From: Prochlorococcus sp. AG-363-M21
GTDB taxonomy: Bacteria > Cyanobacteriota > Cyanobacteriia > PCC-6307 > Cyanobiaceae
Direction: 5' to 3'
Length of the DNA: 64,000 nucleotides
Assembly (NCBI GenBank): GCA_003278305.1
Contig: QCFU01000001.1
Span: 1 to 64,000, forward strand
Position numbers and translations under genes: made by a program. Below the pieces are notes generated by a model. The model was given only the letters and a program-made list of their open reading frames with translations, ran no database searches and was not told where the DNA came from. Positions 55,810 to 64,000 of this stretch are shown in pieces (position 1 is the first letter of the stretch; every line of letters starts with the position of its first letter).

Positions 55810-57606
55810 GTGACTAACGGAAATCAAGAAAAAAACAATAAAGGAGAAGAGAAGCTATACCCCTGCATAGCAAATGGAGAGGATCGTACTAAATTTGAGC
55901 AATTTAAATCTGACAGCAAATACCTACAACAGCCATTGCTAGATGAGTTAAATAACGAAAGTGACCATTTCACCAACGACTCCGTTCAGTTACTTAAATT
56001 TCATGGAAGTTATCAACAAGACGATCGAGAAAACAGAAAGAAAGGTGAAGGCAAAGATTGGCAAATGATGCTTAGGCTAAGGTCCCCAGGAGGTGTGGTT
56101 TCACCATCTTTATTTGTAGCTCTTAATAACCTTTCCAATAAATTAGGTAATAGCACACTCAGAGCAACAACTAGACAAGCATTTCAAATGCATGGAATCA
56201 GGAAAGAAAGTTTAAAAGAAGTCATAAGTACAATTATCAAATCGATGGGTTCGACACTAGCTGCTTGCGGTGATATCAACAGAAACGTAATGGCACCAGC
56301 AGCTCCATTTACTAAAGATGGTTATCCAGCCGCTAGAGAACTTGCAGAAAAAATAGCCTATATACTTAGCCCTAAAAAAGCAGAAGATACATATTTAGAT
56401 TTGTGGGTTAATGGGGATCTCTCATATAGGATCAAATCTTCCAAAACAGATGCAACAATAAAGTCCTTACAAAATAAAAAGGGTGTTTTCAGTGGCGATA
56501 AGAATGAACCTCTGTATGGATCAACTTATCTTCCTAGAAAATTTAAATGTGCCGTCACCGTCCCAGGAGATAATTCCGTTGATCTATTGACTCAAGATAT
56601 AGGCATAGTTGCTTTTACAAGTTCTAAAGGTAGGCTCCAGGGTTGCAATGTGTATGTTGGCGGAGGGATGGGAAGGACACATAATACTGAGCAAACTTTT
56701 GCTCGAACTGCAGATCCTCTTGGGTATATTGATGCAGAACATATTCTAGAATTAGTTCAAGGAATAGTTGCTCTGCAGAGAGATTTTGGTAATCGAAGGT
56801 CAAGAAAAAATGCTCGAATGAAATATTTAATTCACTACAAAGGTATTAAATGGTTCAAGCAAAAGCTTAAGGCTAAATATTTTAATCATGCCATTAATCC
56901 ATTAAGAGCAGAACCAAAAACAAAATTATTAGACTATTTAGGATGGCATAAACAATCTAATAATATTTATTTTGTAGGTATACCTATTTTGTCTGGAAGG
57001 CTAGAAAAGAAAGTTAAAGATAAATTAGCCGATATTGTGGATAAATATCAACTAGTGATAAACCTAACACCAAACCAAGATATATTATTATGTAATATTG
57101 GATCATACCAAAGGAATTCTATAGAAGTTGAGTTGAATAACATTGGACTAGGAAGACCTAGTGAAATAGAAGATATAAAAAGGCATGCATTAGCCTGTCC
57201 TGCATTGCCACTCTGTGGTCTTGCTATAACAGAAGCCGAGAGAGCATTACCTGATATTTTAGTTAGAATCAAGAGTCAGTTAAATAGACTAAAGATTAAT
57301 CAATCAATATTAGTTCGCATGACTGGTTGCCCTAATGGATGTGCAAGACCATATATGGCTGAACTTGCTCTTGTAGGTAGTGGTGTAGATCAATACCAAT
57401 TATGGCTTGGAGGAAGTAGTAACTTACAGCGATTAGCTAAGCCTTATTTGCAAAAGATGTCACTCAAAGATATGGAATTCTACTTAGAACCATTATTTAT
57501 AAATTGGCGAAGGAATGCTAAAAAGATTACCTTTGGTGATCATATTAATAATATCGGCGATGAAGTTATCTACGAATTACTAGGAACTGCAAAACATCTA
57601 CCATAA
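55810..57606 (+). CDS. sir: ferredoxin-dependent sulfite reductase
   Basis: A 598-residue sirohaem/4Fe-4S enzyme (GTG start) reducing sulfite to sulfide for cysteine synthesis. Seen: LRATTRQAFQMHGIRKESL, GDINRNVMAPAAP, YLPRKFKCAVTVPGDNSVD, and the cluster cysteines ACPALPLCGLAI and MTGCPNGCARPYMAEL. It overlaps the convergent VanX-like gene by 37 bases at its 3' end. Assimilatory sulfite use is indicated. Confidence 0.96.
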   Translation: MTNGNQEKNNKGEEKLYPCIANGEDRTKFEQFKSDSKYLQQPLLDELNNESDHFTNDSVQLLKFHGSYQQDDRENRKKGEGKDWQMMLRLRSPGGVVSPSLFVALNNLSNKLGNSTLRATTRQAFQMHGIRKESLKEVISTIIKSMGSTLAACGDINRNVMAPAAPFTKDGYPAARELAEKIAYILSPKKAEDTYLDLWVNGDLSYRIKSSKTDATIKSLQNKKGVFSGDKNEPLYGSTYLPRKFKCAVTVPGDNSVDLLTQDIGIVAFTSSKGRLQGCNVYVGGGMGRTHNTEQTFARTADPLGYIDAEHILELVQGIVALQRDFGNRRSRKNARMKYLIHYKGIKWFKQKLKAKYFNHAINPLRAEPKTKLLDYLGWHKQSNNIYFVGIPILSGRLEKKVKDKLADIVDKYQLVINLTPNQDILLCNIGSYQRNSIEVELNNIGLGRPSEIEDIKRHALACPALPLCGLAITEAERALPDILVRIKSQLNRLKINQSILVRMTGCPNGCARPYMAELALVGSGVDQYQLWLGGSSNLQRLAKPYLQKMSLKDMEFYLEPLFINWRRNAKKITFGDHINNIGDEVIYELLGTAKHLP

Positions 57607-58280
57607 ATTGCATAACTAGATTTTGTTAGCCATGCCCATAATTGATCTCCATAACTAAAGTGCCACCATTCATTCGGATGTTGTACAAATCCAGACCTAA
57701 GCATTACGTCTTTCAAAAGCATTCTTCGTAAATGGAATTCAGCTAATTTGTTTTTATATTTTTGAAAATAATGAGGACAAGCAACATCACCAATCTCATC
57801 GATATCACTTCCCATATCTATGGGGCCTAATTCATCAGCTATAGTCAAATCTATTGCAGCACCAGTACTATGAGGTGGTGGATTGGTTAAATCATAACTA
57901 GGTGCAGCCCAAAAGTTATTTACATTTTCTACTAATTGAATATATTCTGAATTAGTTGTATCTGCTGGATCTAATTTTTTTTCATTGCATTTTTGGTTAA
58001 TCACATGATTAACCATATATGCCTGAACTTCAACAGGACGAAACGCATCAAATATTGCAAGTTTGTAGTTTTTATTCAATTCTTTCAAATAAAACTGAGC
58101 TTGTCCTAATCGCAAAAGGACATTGGACCTTAAAAACCATGGACTAAGGTATTTGCCATAGGGAGCACCTAAGGCAAGATATGGATGCGGATCTAATTTC
58201 TTGAATTTTGCAGGAATCTCTTCGAGCGCCTCTCCAGAATCAATTATCTTGATTTCATTCCAGGGTCTTAGTGAAGGCAT
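57570..58280 (-). CDS. VanX-type D-alanyl-D-alanine dipeptidase
   Basis: A 236-residue M15D metallopeptidase hydrolysing D-Ala-D-Ala dipeptide, probably for wall turnover. Seen: KLAIFDAFRPVEVQAYMVNH, the zinc motif HSTGAAIDLTIAD with H-x6-D, DIDEIGDVACPHYF, and NEWWHFSYGDQLWAWL with the catalytic Glu and third ligand. No signal peptide, so cytosolic. It overlaps sir by 37 bases and precedes the gap with DnaA-box-like sites. Confidence 0.92.
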   Translation of the reverse strand: MPSLRPWNEIKIIDSGEALEEIPAKFKKLDPHPYLALGAPYGKYLSPWFLRSNVLLRLGQAQFYLKELNKNYKLAIFDAFRPVEVQAYMVNHVINQKCNEKKLDPADTTNSEYIQLVENVNNFWAAPSYDLTNPPPHSTGAAIDLTIADELGPIDMGSDIDEIGDVACPHYFQKYKNKLAEFHLRRMLLKDVMLRSGFVQHPNEWWHFSYGDQLWAWLTKSSYAIYGRCFAVPSNS

Positions 58281-58303
58281 TTGTTGATTAATTCATCAAG
58301 CAG

Positions 58304-58333
58304 GTTTCCACAGTTAATCATATCTTTTCCACA
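58304..58333 (+). promoter_or_regulatory. pair of DnaA-box-like sequences
   Basis: GTTTCCACA at 58304-58312 and TTTTCCACA at 58325-58333 point the same way, 12 bases apart. The second matches the consensus exactly, the first has one mismatch. They lie 24-53 bases upstream of the VanX-like gene start, so they might also serve as a promoter-proximal regulatory site. Confidence 0.5.
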
Positions 58334-58620
58334 GGAACGGTCTCGTTAGGCGTTTTTTAAACAGCTTTCAATTATTTTTCATTCAGTAATTTTTTTATAT
58401 TTTAACAATTTTGTAAAATTTTGAAATTCACAATTTCTTATATTATTTGACCGTCAAAACAATTGAAAATATTACTATTTTATGCATTTAATAAAATGGT
58501 AATATGTTTTTATAAAGCCACATAAACTGAAAGAAATAACTTAAAAATGTTCCTTACTATACAAAAGGATGGGTAAAATTCTCAGCTTGGTCTCAGGGCA
58601 GTCTCAGCTAAGACAGTTTA

Positions 58621-58629
58621 TGTGGAAAA
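58621..58629 (-). promoter_or_regulatory. inverted DnaA-box-like sequence
   Basis: TGTGGAAAA, the exact complement of TTTTCCACA, lies 6 bases beyond the recG stop codon. It faces the pair at 58304-58333 across the AT-rich tract. Confidence 0.45.
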
Positions 58630-58634
58630 TCCAT

Positions 58635-61025
58635 TTAATTTAATTGAGTCTCTTCTGTGAATCTAGTGTTATGGTTACTTACAATTTTCATGAGTGTTTG
58701 GTTGTTTCTTAAAGCAGGGTCTTCCTTGAGTGACTTAATAGCTTCTTCTCTGGCTAAATCTAAAATTGATATATCGTCTATCAAATTTGCCAGGGAAAAA
58801 TCTGGTAAACCTGATTGTCTTGTGCCAAGTACTTGACCAGGTCCACGTAATCGTAAATCAATTTCTGATATTTCAAAACCATCGTTCGATTTAACTAAAA
58901 CATCTAACCTCTTTCTAGCATCAGAATTATTACTGGAAGAAATAAGTATGCATTCTGAAGATTTGCCACCTCTGCCTACACGTCCTCGCAATTGATGCAA
59001 TTGTGACAATCCAAAACGATCAGCATTGTCTACAATCATTAAAGTTGCTTCTGGTACATCAAGCCCAACCTCAATTACTGTTGTTGAAACAAGTATTGAA
59101 ATTTGACCATTGCTGAATTTTTCTAATACAGATTCCTTTTCTCTAGTGTTTAGCTTGCCATGTAATAAACCAACATGTAAATCAGGAAATATCTCAGTGG
59201 ATAGTTCATTAAATACATCAATAGCAGATCGGAGATCTAATTTTTCTGATTCCTGTACTAAAGGTAAAACATAGTAAATTTGTTCACCATCTAAAACACG
59301 TTCCTTTATTAGATCATAAGCTTTATATCGTTCTTTACTTAAGATTAAACTAGTCCTTGTAGGTTTACGTCCAGGTGGCAATTCATCTAAATGACTAACA
59401 TCTAAATCACCATGAACAGACAAAGATAAAGTTCTAGGTATTGGCGTCGCTGTCATAGTTAGAAGGTGAGGTTGTAGTCCTTTATTTAAAAGTTTATTTC
59501 TTTGATTTACTCCAAATCTGTGTTGTTCATCGATAACTACAACACCTAATCTTTGAAATTTAACAACATCTTCTATCAAGGCATGTGTTCCTACAATGAT
59601 GTTTAGATTGCCAGTAGAAAGATCCTGTAATATTTGCTTTCTCTTTTTAATAGTTGTTGAACCTGTTAACAAATCAACTGTTACATGTAATTCTGGAAGC
59701 CATTTGCACAAATTCTTAAAATGTTGTTGAGCTAAAACTTCAGTAGGAGCCATTAAGGCTCCTTGCCATTTGGCTTGAACAGCTACCAATAGAGTAAGAA
59801 TTGCTATTACTGTCTTGCCACTACCAACATCTCCCTGAACAAGGCGTGACATTGGTGCACCAAGTTTCAGATCATTTTCAACCTCCCTGAAAACTCTTTT
59901 TTGAGCTTTTGTTAAAGTAAAAGGTAAAATATTAATTAGATTGCTTACAAGATTAGTTTCATTATTTTCAGTGAGTAATGACGGAGCTTTCTCTTGCTTT
60001 AGTTTATATTTCATCATTAGCAGGCGTAATTGTAAAAGATAAAATTCATCGAAGACAATCCTTTTTCTTGCTTGCGATAGTTCTTTAAGATTAGTAGGCC
60101 TATGAATAAGAGATAAAGCTTGATTAATTGGAATTAGTGAAAGATTAGTTTGCTGTAACTTAGATAAACAATCTGGCCAACTACTTACTAAATGTAATAT
60201 ATTAGTTATTAGTTGTGAAATCTTATCTGAAGTAATTCCAGAAGTTAAAGAATATAATGGTAATAATCTACCTATTTTCTCTGATTTAACAGTAGATGAA
60301 CTTGAGGGCAAGACTTCTATTATAGGTTCCTTGAATGTTTTCCCATATTGACTTTGCTTAACCAAGCCACTAACAGCAACAGTACTGCCAATGGGATATA
60401 ATAATTGTTGCTTCTTTAAGAAAGAAATGTTAGAAGAAATCCTACCAGTAAAGAATTTTGTAACTTTAATCCTTCCACTTAAATCAAACAAATGTATTTC
60501 TAATATAGAAATATTTTTCTTCTTTTGACTAATAAATGAAGAGCACCTTCTTACAGTAGCAACTATTGTAGCGGGTTCATCAGGTTTTAATTCTGAAATC
60601 CTTTTGAGAAGACTGTAGTCAATATAATCCCTTGGAAAATAGAGAATTAAATCTTGTACAGTAAATATATTAAGTCTGGAGAAAGCTTCAGAGGTTTTGA
60701 TTCCTACACCATGAATATTCTCTATCCTTGAAAGAAGTGTCAGCGATTTCTGAATCTTTGTTTGAGAATAGTTTTCACGGTTCAAGTTTAATTTTGGATA
60801 AGTTGACTTTTCTTTCCTTATAAATGAGTGTTCTAAAGAATGTAAAAGTTTGCGTGTGTCAACAACTAACCTCCTCCTTGAGCTTACTGACAAGGATCCA
60901 TAGTCTCCAAATTGATCTTTCGAATAAGATAGTTTATCTACACTTGTATACTTATTAAGAAGAGGTATTAGGGTATTTAATTCTTGAAATATAAACTCAT
61001 TAAATAGAAGCTTTCTTCCTTGCAT
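58635..61025 (-). CDS. recG: ATP-dependent DNA helicase RecG
   Basis: A 796-residue superfamily 2 helicase that rescues stalled replication forks and branched DNA. Seen: an N-terminal wedge/OB domain (IHGVGIKTSEAFSRLNI), helicase motif I VQGDVGSGKTVIAIL, Ia MAPTEVLAQQHF, II VVIDEQHRFG, III TMTATPIPRTL, then VLVSTTVIEVGLDVPEA and LHQLRGRVGRGG. Longer at the N terminus than Escherichia coli RecG, as in other cyanobacteria. ATG at 61025. Confidence 0.97.
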   Translation of the reverse strand: MQGRKLLFNEFIFQELNTLIPLLNKYTSVDKLSYSKDQFGDYGSLSVSSRRRLVVDTRKLLHSLEHSFIRKEKSTYPKLNLNRENYSQTKIQKSLTLLSRIENIHGVGIKTSEAFSRLNIFTVQDLILYFPRDYIDYSLLKRISELKPDEPATIVATVRRCSSFISQKKKNISILEIHLFDLSGRIKVTKFFTGRISSNISFLKKQQLLYPIGSTVAVSGLVKQSQYGKTFKEPIIEVLPSSSSTVKSEKIGRLLPLYSLTSGITSDKISQLITNILHLVSSWPDCLSKLQQTNLSLIPINQALSLIHRPTNLKELSQARKRIVFDEFYLLQLRLLMMKYKLKQEKAPSLLTENNETNLVSNLINILPFTLTKAQKRVFREVENDLKLGAPMSRLVQGDVGSGKTVIAILTLLVAVQAKWQGALMAPTEVLAQQHFKNLCKWLPELHVTVDLLTGSTTIKKRKQILQDLSTGNLNIIVGTHALIEDVVKFQRLGVVVIDEQHRFGVNQRNKLLNKGLQPHLLTMTATPIPRTLSLSVHGDLDVSHLDELPPGRKPTRTSLILSKERYKAYDLIKERVLDGEQIYYVLPLVQESEKLDLRSAIDVFNELSTEIFPDLHVGLLHGKLNTREKESVLEKFSNGQISILVSTTVIEVGLDVPEATLMIVDNADRFGLSQLHQLRGRVGRGGKSSECILISSSNNSDARKRLDVLVKSNDGFEISEIDLRLRGPGQVLGTRQSGLPDFSLANLIDDISILDLAREEAIKSLKEDPALRNNQTLMKIVSNHNTRFTEETQLN

Positions 61026-61122
61026 ATTAATAAAATTATTTTCAGCCTCAAATGTTAATGCTTTTTGAATTAACCTAATTAGAGATATTATGTTATTGAT
61101 AATATTACCTATCCAGAATATC

Positions 61123-62373
61123 TTAAGCAGAGTTAGAAGATTTATTCTTCCACCAATTATTTCTAAGTGAAGTTTCTAAATGACGATTTTTCCAATAAAC
61201 TTCTTTTTTTACTAGTCCATTCAACACATTCCTATGAAGTAGGACATTGGAACGACATTGTCTCAACTTAAAATCTTCAAATTCTAATTCCGAAGGACTA
61301 ATAAAAATACCATAAATTTCAATAATATTAGTCTGAGAATGATCCTGAAAAGGTATTTTTAATCTCATTAGATTAGGAGGGCTATCTACAGTTTGAATTT
61401 GTCCAGAAATAATTGCATCTAATAAGCTAGTAGGTATAAAATTATTTATAAAACCTGCTCTCAATAATTCAATATTGATTACATGGGACAAATTCCTTAG
61501 TCTTCTTTGAAGTGCTAAATCTATAGAGTCCAACCAATATAATAACTCTTGTGGATATTCAGGATGATTAGAGTCAATACTTAACTTGTCTTGAAGTGTA
61601 TTATCTATTTGCTTTGGAATGTTTTCCTCTTCAGAAATTGTAGACTTATCGAGTTTTCCATCATTGGGTGTGAAATTGTGTCTGAAAGATCTTCCTGCAA
61701 ATGAGAATATAGAATTGATAAATCGGTTCTTTTTAGGCTTAGGTTCATCCAAAGGTTGATTAGATGTAACTTGCTCATACTGTTGAACATCAATATCTTT
61801 ATATTTGGAGTTCAATGAATCTAGATCATCATTCAAATATTCATCAATGTTTAATTTAAGGAAGTTTGAATTTTGTTTATGATTAGATTCAAGGTTTACA
61901 TGTTGATTTTTATGTTCATCTAGATCATTACTCCATGATTCTTGATTGATTTTGGAATATATAGGTAAGTCTAGAGAAATATCAACAGACTTTTCTAAAC
62001 CATCTTGTTGATCTAGGTTTTCTTCTTTCTTATTAATAGCTTGCGTCATTGCTTCCTTTGCCTTTTCTAGTAATTCATGCTGCTCATTTTCTATACTTTT
62101 CGCCACTTCTAAGAGATTTTCGATAGTCAAAAGTGATATGTTATTAGAAATAATATTTGAAATATTTACTTGAAATGAATTTTGATGTTCTAAATCAGGC
62201 AAGTCTGATAAATCTGTGGAAGTTATACTTATAAGTTTTAAAATTGAGTTTTGAACAGATGAAGCAAGAATTTCTCGCAAATTTTTTAAATATAATTCAT
62301 AAGATGAATAGATTTTAGGTCGAAATGATTTGCCCTGTTCTCTTAAAAGTTCTAGCTGAGATTGAGAATCCAA
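61123..62373 (-). CDS. unknown protein, low-complexity middle and conserved-looking C terminus (416 aa)
   Basis: A 416-residue protein. Residues 1-110 are helical and hydrophobic-patterned (YLKNLREILASSVQNSILKL). Residues about 110-260 are rich in Asn, Asp, Glu and Lys, and look disordered (SINQE-type and VTSNQPLDEPKPKK). Residues about 275-400 look folded (WLDSIDLALQRRLRNLSHVI, then IYGIFISPSELEFEDFKL and VYWKNRHLETSLRNNWWK). No family recognised. It lies 27 bases after tsf, so it is probably co-transcribed with the rpsB-tsf operon. The function is unknown. Confidence 0.8.
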   Translation of the reverse strand: MDSQSQLELLREQGKSFRPKIYSSYELYLKNLREILASSVQNSILKLISITSTDLSDLPDLEHQNSFQVNISNIISNNISLLTIENLLEVAKSIENEQHELLEKAKEAMTQAINKKEENLDQQDGLEKSVDISLDLPIYSKINQESWSNDLDEHKNQHVNLESNHKQNSNFLKLNIDEYLNDDLDSLNSKYKDIDVQQYEQVTSNQPLDEPKPKKNRFINSIFSFAGRSFRHNFTPNDGKLDKSTISEEENIPKQIDNTLQDKLSIDSNHPEYPQELLYWLDSIDLALQRRLRNLSHVINIELLRAGFINNFIPTSLLDAIISGQIQTVDSPPNLMRLKIPFQDHSQTNIIEIYGIFISPSELEFEDFKLRQCRSNVLLHRNVLNGLVKKEVYWKNRHLETSLRNNWWKNKSSNSA

Positions 62374-62400
62374 CTGCCTGTCACTAATAATAATATGATA

Positions 62401-63057
62401 TTAATTTTTTGAAATAGAGGCAACTTCTTCAGCGAAATCAACCTGATCTAATTCAATTCCCTCACCTAGGGTATATCTTGTAAATCTTCTTAGTCGTATA
62501 TTCTCCCCAATTTGCCCTGCAACCTGCTTAACCAATTGTTCAACAGTTAACGCACTATCCTTTATAAATGGTTGCTCTAACAATGTAATCTCTTTGAGCC
62601 TTTTACCTATTCTACCTTCTACAATCTTTTCTTTGATCTGATCTGGCTTACCTTCTAAATCGTCTCGTCCCATCTCAATCTTCTTTTCTCTCTCAACTAT
62701 ATGTTCTGGTATTTCATCAATATTCACATATTCAACATTTGGGCAAGCTGCAATTTGCATCGCTAAATCTCTTAGAAGACCTTTAAATAAATCCCCTCTA
62801 GCAACAAAATCCGTCTCACAGTTTAATTCTAATAAAACACCTACTCGTGCTCCAGTATGTATATACGTACCAATAGCTCCTTCTGCAGCTACCCTGCCAG
62901 ATTTCTTTTCTGCGCTTGCTATACCTTTTTGCCTTAACCATTCGATTGCTCTAGTTAAGTCACCTGAACTTTCAGCAAGTGCTTTCTTACAGTCCATCAT
63001 TCCAGCCCCAGACTTATCTCTGAGGTCCTTAACGAGTTTTGCTGTTATTTCAGGCAT
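62401..63057 (-). CDS. tsf: translation elongation factor Ts
   Basis: A 218-residue nucleotide-exchange factor for EF-Tu. Seen: the N-terminal UBA-like [40 protein letters not shown], and the core with [18 protein letters not shown]. The short form without a long coiled coil is normal in cyanobacteria. It follows rpsB by 77 bases. Confidence 0.98.
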   Translation of the reverse strand: MPEITAKLVKDLRDKSGAGMMDCKKALAESSGDLTRAIEWLRQKGIASAEKKSGRVAAEGAIGTYIHTGARVGVLLELNCETDFVARGDLFKGLLRDLAMQIAACPNVEYVNIDEIPEHIVEREKKIEMGRDDLEGKPDQIKEKIVEGRIGKRLKEITLLEQPFIKDSALTVEQLVKQVAGQIGENIRLRRFTRYTLGEGIELDQVDFAEEVASISKN

Positions 63058-63134
63058 TTTGATAATGAAATAAATTAATTAGAGTGGGTTAAATTAAGAT
63101 GAGAATTTAATCTAGAGAAAAAGAAAATTAATAT

Positions 63135-63851
63135 TTATCTATTCCTATTTCCTTGTCTTTGATCATTACCTCCATGCCTGCCTTCATTAATTGCATCTGC
63201 CAATCTACCTAATATCAACTGTACAGAACGTACAGCATCATCATTACAAGGAATTGGAACTTCGCACAAATCTGGGTCACAATTAGTATCAAGCATTGAA
63301 ATTAAAGGTATATCTAATTTTCTTGCTTCTAAAACAGCATTAGATTCTCTTCTTTGATCTACTAAAACAACAACATCAGGAAGTCTTTTCATTCCTTTTA
63401 AACCACCAAGATATTTCTGAAGTCTTTCTAATTCATGGCGCAATACTGATGCTTCCTTTTTAGGACGCATAGCTATGGCTCCACTTGATTCCATCCTTTC
63501 AAGATCCTTTAATCTGTCTATACGAGCCTTCATTGTTGTCCAGTTTGTCAACATGCCACCTAACCATCTTTGATTGACATAGGATGCTCCGCACCTTAAA
63601 GCTTCCTGAGCAACAACTTCTGAAGCTTGTTTTTTTGTACCTACAAATAAAAAACGTTTTCCACTTTTTGCAGCACTTCTAGTCCATTTATATGCATTAT
63701 TCATGCATACAGCAGTTTTTACAAGATCAATAATATGTACACCATTTCTCGCACAGTAAATGTAGCGAGACATTTTTGGGTTCCATCTACGAGTCTGGTG
63801 ACCAAAATGTGCACCAGCCTCCATCATCTCTGAAAGAGTTACTACAGCCAT
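63135..63851 (-). CDS. rpsB: 30S ribosomal protein S2
   Basis: A 238-residue small-subunit protein. Seen: [22 protein letters not shown] at the N terminus, [34 protein letters not shown], and [19 protein letters not shown]. It ends with a Gln/Arg/Asn-rich tail ([11 protein letters not shown]). Its leader contains a strong stem-loop (63861-63939). It heads the rpsB-tsf unit on the minus strand. Confidence 0.98.
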   Translation of the reverse strand: MAVVTLSEMMEAGAHFGHQTRRWNPKMSRYIYCARNGVHIIDLVKTAVCMNNAYKWTRSAAKSGKRFLFVGTKKQASEVVAQEALRCGASYVNQRWLGGMLTNWTTMKARIDRLKDLERMESSGAIAMRPKKEASVLRHELERLQKYLGGLKGMKRLPDVVVLVDQRRESNAVLEARKLDIPLISMLDTNCDPDLCEVPIPCNDDAVRSVQLILGRLADAINEGRHGGNDQRQGNRNR

Positions 63852-63860
63852 GTTTAAGAG

Positions 63861-63939
63861 GTTTCGGGTTAGCCTCCACCTGACAGGGAAGCAAGATAAA
63901 TTTCTTTAAAAAAAGTCCTTTTGCTTGCTCACCCGAAAC
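63861..63939 (-). promoter_or_regulatory. structured rpsB leader (possible S2 autoregulatory element)
   Basis: GTTTCGGGTTAGC (63861-63873) and GCTCACCCGAAAC (63927-63939) are complementary at 12 of 13 positions, forming an outer stem in the rpsB leader mRNA. An inner pair AGCAAG/CTTGCT nests inside it. The intervening 3' side contains GGTGGAGG, an SD-like element, about 25 bases upstream of the rpsB ATG. The stem begins 10 bases before the start codon. Confidence 0.6.
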
Positions 63940-64000
63940 AGTCAAGTGTGTGGTTTTTGTTTACTTGTGTAATCTAACAAAAAATGTACATCAACGTATT

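Larger units (their letters stand above)
58281..58634. other. 354-bp AT-rich gap with DnaA-box-like sites
   Basis: The gap between the VanX-like gene and the end of recG has no ORF of note. It contains GTTTCCACA (58304-58312), TTTTCCACA (58325-58333) and, on the other strand, TGTGGAAAA (58621-58629). A strongly AT-rich stretch (about 58370-58540) lies between. TTTTCCACA is the published cyanobacterial DnaA-box form. Confidence 0.6.

Noticed and set aside
58281-58634. The AT-rich gap as the chromosome origin
   Set aside because: No dnaA or dnaN adjacent, genes on both sides point left and no divergence from this point is seen. I keep it only as a DnaA-box cluster.
1-64000. Mobile elements, phage genes, CRISPR arrays, rRNA or tRNA genes
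   Set aside because: I looked for transposase and integrase motifs, direct repeats with regular spacing, and the TTCGAATCC-type T-loop of tRNAs in gaps and found none convincing; a covariance search would be decisive.

Overview
The window is cyanobacterial chromosome, most likely from a low-GC, low-light-type Prochlorococcus (or a very close relative in the marine picocyanobacterial lineage). The support is the low GC content (roughly mid-30s percent by eye), the dense packing of about 0.9 kb per gene, many very short intergenic gaps, and a set of cyanobacterial genes (chlP, ferredoxin-type sulfite reductase, class II FBPase/SBPase glpX, CIA30, DUF3685, DUF3727, ccsA). The gene order also fits: proB-lpxD-leuB-prk-accD-fba and glpX-hemA-glgC-gnd-pgl-ilvD. 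No rRNA, recognisable tRNA, transposase, integrase, phage gene or CRISPR array was seen. This is conserved core genome rather than an island, so the odd items are mostly domain fusions, diverged enzymes, micro-ORFs and RNA or DNA secondary structure.

Layout. 1-7.3 kb: the 3' end of metH, Ap4A phosphorylase, an unusual ribbon-helix-helix plus J-domain protein, a 772-bp gap packed with AGTCT/AGACT inverted motifs, and pheT. 7.4-12.9 kb: rpsR, a short RNase II-type enzyme, metS, an LptC-like lipoprotein, nth and an SDR protein. 13-16.5 kb: a three-gene minus-strand operon (PPC-glutaredoxin fusion, small membrane protein, double GNAT), a 26-residue membrane micro-ORF, pgsA and a CSP41-like epimerase. 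16.6-32.6 kb: a long plus-strand run with hisA, DUF3685, a lumenal thioredoxin-fold protein, a CofE-like ligase, a GNAT-like protein, ruvX, DUF3727, yqeG, proB, lpxD, leuB, prk, a prepilin peptidase, accD, an oxidoreductase and fba, ending in a strong bidirectional terminator.

32.6-64 kb: mostly minus strand. It holds purS-purQ, a COG0523 metal GTPase with a His-rich repeat, a pentapeptide protein, a diverged UPRT homologue, ilvD (plus), CIA30, pgl-gnd-glgC-hemA-glpX, rpe (plus, divergent), lptB-lptF/G-ccsA, DUF309-typA, a VanY-like peptidase, chlP (plus), glyS, sir (plus), a VanX-like dipeptidase, a gap with DnaA-box-like sites, recG, an unknown 416-aa protein, and tsf-rpsB with a structured leader.

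Functionally the region joins carbon metabolism (prk, fba, glpX and rpe for the Calvin cycle; pgl and gnd for the oxidative pentose phosphate pathway; glgC for glycogen), envelope building (lpxD, LptB/C/F-like proteins, two D-Ala-D-Ala peptidases), amino acid and purine synthesis, tetrapyrrole/chlorophyll synthesis (hemA, chlP) and translation. Genes on the left half point mainly right and those on the right half mainly left, meeting near 32.6 kb, as expected near a replication terminus. No wholly new multi-gene system is evident. The best leads are the motif-dense gap beside the RHH-J gene, the 19-bp hairpin after prk, the proteobacterial-type redox-insensitive-looking prk, the PPC-glutaredoxin fusion, the degenerate UPRT, the rpsB leader and the absence of rpmG next to rpsR.
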